Part shown: positions 58,994-64,000 of the stretch, in pieces
How positions within the stretch are numbered: position 1 is the stretch's first letter
Layout: each line of letters starts with the position of its first letter
Source: a virus
Direction: 5' to 3' (one strand)
IMG/VR virus record: IMGVR_UViG_3300034111_001607
Coordinates: 1 to 64,000 of that record
DNA length: 64,000 nt
Notes under the pieces: model-generated
What the model was told of the DNA's origin: nothing
Databases searched by the model: none
What the model saw: only the letters and a program-made list of their open reading frames with translations
Translations under genes and position numbers: made by a program

Positions 58994-59224
58994 ATGAAAA
59001 AATATAGTGCTATATTTTGCATTATGCAATGCAGTCCATGGATAATATTAAATATTAATGGAGAAGAACAAAATCTTCGCCCTCAGTCAACTAATTTACA
59101 GTCTGAATTTAATCGTATTAATGAAATAATGAGAAAGATGAAATTGCCACAATTTAAAAATTTTAATAAATCTAAAATTGAATATTATATTGTAAAAACT
59201 AAAAATTACAGATATTTTTACTAA
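58994..59224 (+). CDS. hypothetical protein, 76 residues
   Basis: Mixed; begins MKKYSAIFCIMQCSPWIILN. No TM of full length and no motif. Part of a tightly spaced run of small genes. Confidence 0.45.
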   Translation: MKKYSAIFCIMQCSPWIILNINGEEQNLRPQSTNLQSEFNRINEIMRKMKLPQFKNFNKSKIEYYIVKTKNYRYFY

Positions 59225-59227
59225 ACT

Positions 59228-59440
59228 ATGGAAAAGATAACAATTGAAAACACTTCGCTTGCAAAAGCTTATGATGATGCAGTGAAGAAGTGGAGATTTA
59301 AAGATAGAGAAGCAATGCTGAAATATGCAGTTGCAGTTATGCTAGAGGCGGATGTGAGTACTTTAATAATTAAAAAGCGTAATGATTTTGGATTACACGA
59401 CCGCTTTGAATACGACCCATCTGATGATTTAATTGAATGA
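59228..59440 (+). CDS. hypothetical protein, 70 residues
   Basis: Helical, KAYDDAVKKWRFKDREAMLK and a hydrophobic AVAVMLEADV segment, with an acidic end. Small helical pattern resembles RHH-like or antitoxin-like proteins but no motif is firm. Confidence 0.5.
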   Translation: MEKITIENTSLAKAYDDAVKKWRFKDREAMLKYAVAVMLEADVSTLIIKKRNDFGLHDRFEYDPSDDLIE

Positions 59441-59443
59441 TAT

Positions 59444-59614
59444 ATGGCAAGAATTAAAGAACTTAAAGAATACCTTTCACAATTCCCAGATGATATGGAA
59501 ACAGATATTGATATTGTAAAACTTGAACCGTGGAGACTTGAACTTTTGGAATTAATGGAAAAGACCGGATATAATAAGAAATTGGAAAAATATAATCAAA
59601 AAATAACTTTTTAA
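59444..59614 (+). CDS. small helical protein, 56 residues
   Basis: ATG 59444 to TAA 59612-59614 (MARIKELKEYLSQFPDDMET). Charged, helical. It starts 3 nt after the preceding stop and is in the operon. Confidence 0.6.
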   Translation: MARIKELKEYLSQFPDDMETDIDIVKLEPWRLELLELMEKTGYNKKLEKYNQKITF

Positions 59615-59621
59615 ATATAAA

Positions 59622-60137
59622 ATGCAAAACATTATTGAAAATCTTAACGAAAAAGAACTTGAATTTGCACTTCAAAATGCAAAACAACAGGTTGAAGTTA
59701 TTAATGAAAATTTAAAACTGATGGAAAGCCGTACAAAGCTTTTAATTGCATTTCTTGTTGTGTCAATTATTTTTTACATAGGAATACTACTGTTGCAAGA
59801 TATATCATTATATGTTAAAATATGTGTAGATGTTGCAATATTATTTTACACTTTTATAATATCAATTATTGTGCATTGTTATTTTTCCAAAGCGTTGCCA
59901 TCGCAAGCTCCAAAAACGGAAAGCATATTGGAATTTATAAGATATTACAAACAAATTAACAATGAACAGCCACTGTTTTTAACAAAAAAAGATGTTTTAG
60001 AAACAATACTTTATACAACAATTCCTGAACTTGAAAAACTCAAACGGAAAAGAGCAAATATTTTCAATTATTCCATAAAAACTGTTTTTGCATTTTTTGC
60101 AATTACAAATATTGCTATATGTATATTAACTTTTTAA
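59622..60137 (+). CDS. coiled-coil plus TM protein
   Basis: 171 residues: N-terminal helix (LEFALQNAKQQVEVINENLK), two TMs (about 43-62 and 66-88), a soluble 50-residue part and a third hydrophobic helix at the end (AFFAITNIAICILTF). The coil plus TM layout recalls SLATT or Pycsar effector-type membrane proteins, but there is no sequence proof. A superinfection or defence-related role is possible. Confidence 0.5.
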   Translation: MQNIIENLNEKELEFALQNAKQQVEVINENLKLMESRTKLLIAFLVVSIIFYIGILLLQDISLYVKICVDVAILFYTFIISIIVHCYFSKALPSQAPKTESILEFIRYYKQINNEQPLFLTKKDVLETILYTTIPELEKLKRKRANIFNYSIKTVFAFFAITNIAICILTF

Positions 60138-60144
60138 ACTCAAA

Positions 60145-60423
60145 ATGAAAAAAACTACAAATAAGAAAAAACTAAAAAATAATGTTATAAATAAAAACTA
60201 CGAAGCATTCGTAAAAATATTGCCACAACTTATACAATTATATTATGGTAAATTTGCTCTGTTACGAGATGAAAAAATAATTAAAATTTTTGATACATTA
60301 CCAGATGCTTACGAAACTGGGAAATTATTATATAATGATGGTTTATTTTCTGTACAAGAAATTAAACATAACACAGCTACGAATCTTGGATTTTTTGCTA
60401 GCATTTTACATGCAAATGTATGA
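60145..60423 (+). CDS. hypothetical protein, DUF5678-like pattern
   Basis: 92 residues. ILPQLIQLYYGKFALLRDEK, FDTLPDAYETGKLLYNDGLF then SVQEIKH and LGFFASI follow a small widespread pattern (LP.L....YALLRDGEI...F.T...A......F.D..FSVQEV...LGFFS). Function unknown. It is followed by a TGATG-coupled micro-ORF. Confidence 0.55.
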   Translation: MKKTTNKKKLKNNVINKNYEAFVKILPQLIQLYYGKFALLRDEKIIKIFDTLPDAYETGKLLYNDGLFSVQEIKHNTATNLGFFASILHANV

Positions 60424-60500
60424 TGTTTATTGCAACTGGAAAGCTTTTAGAAAGCAATAATCATCACATTGTTTTGAAACAACAAAGAAAAAATACTTAA
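60423..60500 (+). CDS. translationally coupled micro-ORF, 25 residues
   Basis: ATG shares bases with the preceding stop (TGATG), and TAA is at 60498. Encodes MFIATGKLLESNNHHIVLKQ and a basic tail. Coupling supports translation; no function known. Confidence 0.35.
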   Translation: MFIATGKLLESNNHHIVLKQQRKNT

Positions 60501-60541
60501 AAAATTAAAAGAATATTACCAAAAAAATATAACAAAAAAAT

Positions 60542-61009
60542 ATGAAATTTGAAGTGCCAATACACCAAAAACCAATTATCTATAATAAAGATATTATAAA
60601 AGATGTTATCTTAGTTATGCAAAAACCCCAAGAGACTTATATCCAACAGTCTTGCAAGGTAATATTTGATAGAACAAAACTTGAAATGCGAGACAAGTTT
60701 GAAATGGACTTTATGCAGGTAGATAACGGCGGAAAGCAAACGCAGGGTGGCAAGTTTAGAAAAAAAGCAGAAGGCACTATAAAAGGTGCTTCCGATGTGC
60801 AATTATGGTTTCACTGTAAAAAAACTGGATTTTCAAAAATGGTTTTGTGTGAATTTAAGCGTATTGGAACGCCGTCTCAAATTGATATTAAAGATGAGCA
60901 GGTTTCCTTTCAAGAGCGGTGGAAAGCATTTTATAATTGCGAAGGCTTTATTACTAACAACCCACTTTATTTTGAGTGGAAAATATATGATATTTTAAAA
61001 AACTTTTGA
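60542..61009 (+). CDS. VRR-NUC-type nuclease
   Basis: 155 residues. ETYIQQSCKVIFDR, a Gly-rich GGKFRKKAEGTIKGASDVQL and MVLCEFKRIGTPSQIDIKDE then QVSFQERWKAF follow the VRR-NUC layout, a PD-(D/E)xK relative with Asp in ASDV, Glu-x-Lys in EFKR and a conserved Gln later. VRR-NUC enzymes process branched DNA. Fits the recombination set. Confidence 0.75.
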   Translation: MKFEVPIHQKPIIYNKDIIKDVILVMQKPQETYIQQSCKVIFDRTKLEMRDKFEMDFMQVDNGGKQTQGGKFRKKAEGTIKGASDVQLWFHCKKTGFSKMVLCEFKRIGTPSQIDIKDEQVSFQERWKAFYNCEGFITNNPLYFEWKIYDILKNF

Positions 61010-61016
61010 AAAGTGC

Positions 61017-61059
61017 TTGATATAGTGCAAAAAATATGTTATAGTTAAATATAACTAAT
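61017..61059 (+). promoter_or_regulatory. promoter TTGATA-N17-TATAGT with TAACTAAT leader
   Basis: -35 TTGATA (61017-61022), -10 TATAGT (61040-61045), then AAATATAACTAAT (61047-61059) and the ATG at 61069 after 9 nt. Confidence 0.7.
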
Positions 61060-61068
61060 ACAAATTTT

Positions 61069-61779
61069 ATGCAAAAACTAACACAACTACAAAAGTTAAA
61101 TACTTTTCACAAAATTATTCAAAGAAATTTTGGATACCATTTAAAAAAGTATGATTACAATTCATACAAAGATTTTCAATTAGCGTCAAATTTAATTATT
61201 GAAAATATACAATATTCAGCACTTCAAAGATATTTACCAGTACATGAGCTTGATATTACAAATGAAGCACAAGTAAAAGAATTTTTTAAAAATCCTGATA
61301 ATTTCGAAAAATTAAAAGATGCTTTTGCTTATATAGCTAAAAATAATGACAAAGTTGACAATATTGGTTATCATAAAGTATACAATGATAATTTTGATTT
61401 TATTGGAAATGCTGGGTTTATTATTCACAAAGCAGAAAATGGAAAAGCTTCATATATTGAAAGAGGTATTCACTTGGATGAAAAAACACGAAATTCACAA
61501 GATGGCAAAAGCAAAAAACAAGGTTCACAAATAATGCGTTTGGTTGTTGAAAATTTAGAAGATAATCTAGACAAAGTTGATATGAATGGTACAATACTTT
61601 CGTCAATTTTAAAAAGTAATACAAGAAGTCAAAACTTTACACTAAAACATAAGTTGAATATAGGAAATCCAACAAGTGAAGATGATTTAACTTATAAATG
61701 GGAACAACCAATTAAAAGTTTTGTTTCAAGAATGAGTGAAATTAAAAAATCATTAGACAATGATATTCGTAAAATGTGA
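61069..61779 (+). CDS. possible GNAT-fold protein
   Basis: 236 residues. YNDNFDFIGNAGFIIHK then YIERGIHLDEKTRN, a GSQIMRLVVENLEDNL helix and LSSILKSNTRSQNFTLKHKL follow the order of GNAT strands, pyrophosphate-binding helix and NxxS...KLGF. The RxxGxG motif is degenerate, so activity is doubtful. Own promoter. Moderately uncertain. Confidence 0.45.
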   Translation: MQKLTQLQKLNTFHKIIQRNFGYHLKKYDYNSYKDFQLASNLIIENIQYSALQRYLPVHELDITNEAQVKEFFKNPDNFEKLKDAFAYIAKNNDKVDNIGYHKVYNDNFDFIGNAGFIIHKAENGKASYIERGIHLDEKTRNSQDGKSKKQGSQIMRLVVENLEDNLDKVDMNGTILSSILKSNTRSQNFTLKHKLNIGNPTSEDDLTYKWEQPIKSFVSRMSEIKKSLDNDIRKM

Positions 61780-61801
61780 AATAATATTATTAAATCTCAG
61801 G

Positions 61802-61836
61802 GCGTCCAGAGTGTTCTAGAGTTGGAAACTGGACGC
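61802..61836. other. GC-rich hairpin in intergenic block
   Basis: GCGTCCAG (61802-61809) pairs with CTGGACGC (61829-61836), eight base pairs, with a 19-nt loop. No T-run on either side. It stands out in AT-rich DNA. Part of the 240-nt gap between 61779 and 62021, which otherwise holds the candidate RNA on minus and divergent promoters. Confidence 0.6.
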
Positions 61837-61849
61837 AAAAATACAAGAG

Positions 61850-61940
61850 ACTAAAAAACAGCTTATATGAAAATATTAACTCGTAAGAGATGAACTGTGT
61901 AAGCTCGATAATTGAATATACTGTAATTTATAAAAGTCAA
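61850..61940 (-). ncRNA. candidate short RNA divergent from the Cro-like gene
   Basis: On minus, TTGACT (61940-61935) is followed at 16 nt by TATTCA. The transcript would contain AGCTTA (61905-61900) pairing with TAAGCT (61865-61860), which is followed directly by GTTTTTT. This is a promoter-to-terminator unit of about 60-70 nt with no ORF. The long loop makes the terminator weak. Confidence 0.4.
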
Positions 61941-61972
61941 GGAAAATTATTTTAAATATAATAAAAAAGTTC

Positions 61973-62000
61973 TTGACTTTAGAAAGTTAATTATTATTAT
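61973..62000 (+). promoter_or_regulatory. promoter TTGACT-N16-TATTAT of the Cro-like gene
   Basis: -35 at 61973-61978, -10 at 61995-62000, then AATATAACAACA and the ATG at 62021. Inverted relative to the promoter at 61940, with cTTGACt boxes as an inverted pair about 32 nt apart. Confidence 0.65.
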
Positions 62001-62020
62001 TGATTGTTAATATAACAACA

Positions 62021-62236
62021 ATGCGTAAAATACTTAAAAAAAAAATTGAAATTTATTGTGCTGAAAATGAAATTACACAAGCACAACTTTGTAAAAAAGT
62101 AGGAATTTCACACTCAACATTAATACGCTGGTGTAATGAAAAACAGTTAAGTAATATTGATAATTTATTAAGTTTGATGATTGAACTTAAATTACAGCCA
62201 AAAGATTTTGAAATAGTTAATAATTTAGAAAAATAA
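62021..62236 (+). CDS. Cro/C1-type helix-turn-helix regulator
   Basis: 71 residues. IEIYCAENEITQAQLCKKVG then ISHSTLIRWCNEKQLSNIDN is a classic HTH (QxxLxxxxGxSxxTIxRWxxG), ending in LLSLMIELKL. The TTG at 62000 is not used; the ATG at 62021 follows the leader. It likely represses one or more promoters here. It is a candidate reader of the palindromes and repeats in other promoters. Confidence 0.8.
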   Translation: MRKILKKKIEIYCAENEITQAQLCKKVGISHSTLIRWCNEKQLSNIDNLLSLMIELKLQPKDFEIVNNLEK

Positions 62237-62237
62237 T

Positions 62238-62675
62238 ATGCAACAAAATTTAGATAAGCTTCAGTTTAGAGTTTGGGATAAGGGAAGTTCAAATGTAAAA
62301 GCACAGATGATTTATTGCTCTGGCTTTAGTGTACTTGATGGTAATATTATAAGACTGTACGACGAATATGGACACATTATTGATTCTTGTTGTGCTACAA
62401 TACAAAACCTTATGCAATCTACAGGCTTAAAAGACAAAAATGGAAAGTTAGTTTTTGAGGGAGATGTTGTTCAAGAAAAATACGAAAATCATTTAGGGAA
62501 TATTGAATACGAAAATCATCTTGTAATCTTTAAAAACAGTTGTTTTCAATTCGCAATACAAGGGGATTTAGATAATCTTGAAATAATGTGCAGTATGAAA
62601 GAGCAAGAAGATGAAAATCTTGATGTTGAAATTATCGGAAATATTTACGAACATAGTTTTTTACTTGACAAATAA
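62238..62675 (+). CDS. YopX family protein
   Basis: 145 residues. KLQFRVWDKGSSNVKAQMIY at the start, NLMQSTGLKDKNGKLVFEGD in the middle and EIIGNIYEHSFLLDK at the end are the three hallmarks of YopX (FRxWD, LMQxTGLxDKNGxxIYEGD, GNIYEN). Function of the family is unknown, found widely in phages. The promoter for the next gene lies inside its 3-prime end. Confidence 0.9.
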   Translation: MQQNLDKLQFRVWDKGSSNVKAQMIYCSGFSVLDGNIIRLYDEYGHIIDSCCATIQNLMQSTGLKDKNGKLVFEGDVVQEKYENHLGNIEYENHLVIFKNSCFQFAIQGDLDNLEIMCSMKEQEDENLDVEIIGNIYEHSFLLDK

Positions 62676-62694
62676 TTCTGTATTTATATATATT
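62665..62694 (+). promoter_or_regulatory. promoter TTGACA-N18-TATATT inside the YopX 3-prime end
   Basis: -35 TTGACA at 62665-62670 overlaps the YopX stop codon; -10 TATATT at 62689-62694, 18-nt spacer as in the other cassettes. It drives the HNH gene at 62722. Confidence 0.75.
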
Positions 62695-62721
62695 TATATT
62701 ATAAAAATCTTAATATATTGT

Positions 62722-63297
62722 ATGGCTAGAATAAAAGGAAAAACTGGTTTCCCATTGTCAGAAGAAACAAAAAAGAAAATTGGTTTGGCAAATAAAGGAG
62801 TGTGGATTAAATATAATTGTGATTATTGTAATCAAGAAAATGAAGAAAAAGAATCACATTACAAAAAAAAGAAAAGGCACTTTTGTAATATAAAATGTTA
62901 TGGATTATTTAGAAAAGAAAAAATGCACTTTACCGAACAACCTTCATATAAAGGTGTGAGAAAAATAGATGATACTAAACAGATTTATCATCAAAATTAT
63001 TGCAAGAAAAAGCCAAACATTATTGCTCATTTAAAAGCAAGAAGGTATGCAAAAGAAAGAAATGCAGAAGGCAAACATACATTAGAAGAGTGGGAAATGT
63101 TAAAAGACAGTTATGGGAACGCATGTGCATTTTGTAAAAAAAATATAAAACTCACAAAAGACCATATTATACCATTAAGCAAAAATGGTACTGATTATAT
63201 AGAGAATATTCAACCATTATGTCATTCATGTAATAGTAAAAAACATAACAAAGAAAAATACATTTACGAAACACCACAACTCTTAAAAAAAATATGA
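62722..63297 (+). CDS. HNH homing-type endonuclease with NUMOD3-like start
   Basis: 191 residues from the ATG at 62722; an upstream ATG at 62611 lies within YopX and before the promoter. The N-terminal FPLSEETKKKIGLANKGVWI resembles the NUMOD3 repeat. Cys pairs in YNCDYCNQ and FCNIKCYG form a zinc knuckle. The C-terminal CAFCKKNIKLTKDHIIPLSK followed by NIQPLCHSCNSKKHNK is a complete HNH with zinc-binding Cys pairs and DHIIPL. Likely a free-standing homing enzyme. Confidence 0.85.
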   Translation: MARIKGKTGFPLSEETKKKIGLANKGVWIKYNCDYCNQENEEKESHYKKKKRHFCNIKCYGLFRKEKMHFTEQPSYKGVRKIDDTKQIYHQNYCKKKPNIIAHLKARRYAKERNAEGKHTLEEWEMLKDSYGNACAFCKKNIKLTKDHIIPLSKNGTDYIENIQPLCHSCNSKKHNKEKYIYETPQLLKKI

Positions 63298-63524
63298 TAG
63301 AACAACTATTTCCACAAATTTATACATACCAAGGTAAAAGATACCGCACTAAGATAATAGAAGATAAAACAGAAAGTGATGGAATATTGTTGGTTATTTT
63401 AAATAACTATGTAGCTTATGAAACAATAAATCAAGATAACCAAAATGTAGATGGTAGGGTATATTTTAGATGCCGTTATGATTTTGAGGAAAAATTTAAA
63501 AAAGAAATAATTAATCAAAAATAG
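63294..63524 (+). CDS. hypothetical protein, 76 residues
   Basis: IYTYQGKRYRTKIIEDKTES then a hydrophobic LLVILNNYVAYETI and RVYFRCRYDFEEKFKKEI. This looks like a small beta-barrel (SH3-like or DUF1653-like) protein, but not enough to name. Start overlaps the HNH stop by 4 nt. Confidence 0.5.
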   Translation: MIEQLFPQIYTYQGKRYRTKIIEDKTESDGILLVILNNYVAYETINQDNQNVDGRVYFRCRYDFEEKFKKEIINQK

Positions 63525-63525
63525 T

Positions 63526-64000
63526 ATGAAACTGAACTTTACAATTTTAGAAAAAAGCCGTAAAATAATAAAGTTTTTTTATATAATAGGACAAGAGCCT
63601 TTGTTTCAAGCCAGTGGTATAATATTAGCATTTGCTATACCAAATAATACAGTTAAAATAATAGTATTATTGATAACATTAGCCCTACTTCTTAGAAATA
63701 AACAAAGTGTAGTTAATAACAATAATTTCCACCTCAAAGAGCCAATGCGTGTAAATCATTTAATGTTTAGTAATAATGAAGTTTTACAAAAAGCATTAAA
63801 TAGACAACTTGACAACGGATATAAAGTGAATATGATTTTAGAGCTTATTGAAAACGATGATGTTTCTTCGTGGGAAGATGATGAGTTGCAGACATTGATA
63901 GACTTATATGAGAAGGCAAGGTGGAATTGTTTTAAACAAAGAGATACGCGAGATTACGAAACAAAAGAAATTACAAAAACGGAAACTAAAACAGAAGAAG
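63526..64000 (+). CDS. membrane protein, 3-prime truncated by window end
   Basis: The frame starts at ATG 63526, one base after the previous stop, and stays open to the right edge (about 158 codons). Two membrane helices (about 27-42 and 45-60, FQASGIILAFAIP and IIVLLITLALLL) are followed by a soluble acidic region with MILELIENDDVSSWEDDELQ. No family recognised. Real end lies outside the window. Confidence 0.55.
   Translation, partial: MKLNFTILEKSRKIIKFFYIIGQEPLFQASGIILAFAIPNNTVKIIVLLITLALLLRNKQSVVNNNNFHLKEPMRVNHLMFSNNEVLQKALNRQLDNGYKVNMILELIENDDVSSWEDDELQTLIDLYEKARWNCFKQRDTRDYETKEITKTETKTEE

Noticed and set aside
62611-62721. Longer start for the HNH gene (ATG at 62611)
   Set aside because: The region belongs to YopX and a promoter follows it, so the later ATG is used.
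1-64000. CRISPR array, rRNA or integrase/transposase
   Set aside because: No regularly spaced repeats with variable spacers, no rRNA-like sequence and no tyrosine/serine recombinase or transposase motif found by eye.
1-64000. Recoded TGA (alternative genetic code)
   Set aside because: TGA terminates several genes (e.g. 58709-58711, 60421-60423) with the next gene starting immediately after, and long ORFs use TGG for Trp.

Overview
The window is AT-rich DNA from a tailed phage (or prophage) with a contractile, Mu-type tail and an HK97-type head. It uses the standard bacterial code: TGA is used as a stop (for example near 58710) and long ORFs are uninterrupted. Almost no start has a purine-rich Shine-Dalgarno box; starts follow A/T-only leaders instead. 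Promoters resemble sigma-70 (TTGACA, 16-18 nt, TATATT or TATAAT). A predicted outer-membrane barrel and a T7-lysozyme-type amidase point to a Gram-negative host. I cannot name the host.

Layout. 1-1100 (+): end of a ssDNA-binding protein gene (its start lies outside), an HNH-type gene, a terminator and a GC-rich hairpin. 1134-30695 (mostly -): the late region, read right to left as prohead protease, major capsid, connector genes, sheath, tube, tail assembly chaperone with a -1 frameshift, tape measure, baseplate genes in Mu order, fibres and tailspike, then lysis and envelope genes. Two islands run the opposite way: spike plus fibre (15669-17581) and membrane protein plus portal (30750-32610). 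A gpF-like head gene (33978-34973) is also on +. 36473-39882 (-): terminase and a DNA methyltransferase. 40049-45403 (-) and 46495-54070 (-): early or middle accessory genes. These include a complete ATP phosphoribosyltransferase (HisG), a ribonucleotide reductase alpha subunit, a PRPP-synthetase-like protein, a YqaJ exonuclease and many small unknowns. 54208-64000 (+): NinG-like nuclease, a structured non-coding block with a tRNA on -, BRO antirepressor, replication-initiator-like protein, VRR-NUC, Cro-like regulator, YopX and HNH genes. The module runs off the right edge.

How it works together. SSB, the YqaJ exonuclease, NinG and VRR-NUC form a recombination and replication set. NrdA supplies dNTPs. 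HisG and the PRPP-synthetase-like protein suggest the phage acts on PRPP and histidine metabolism. Transcription appears to start from many scattered, near-identical divergent promoter cassettes, which share a TAACTAAT element just before the start codon. This dispersed architecture, phage HisG and the 55525-55990 RNA block are the most unusual parts of the window.
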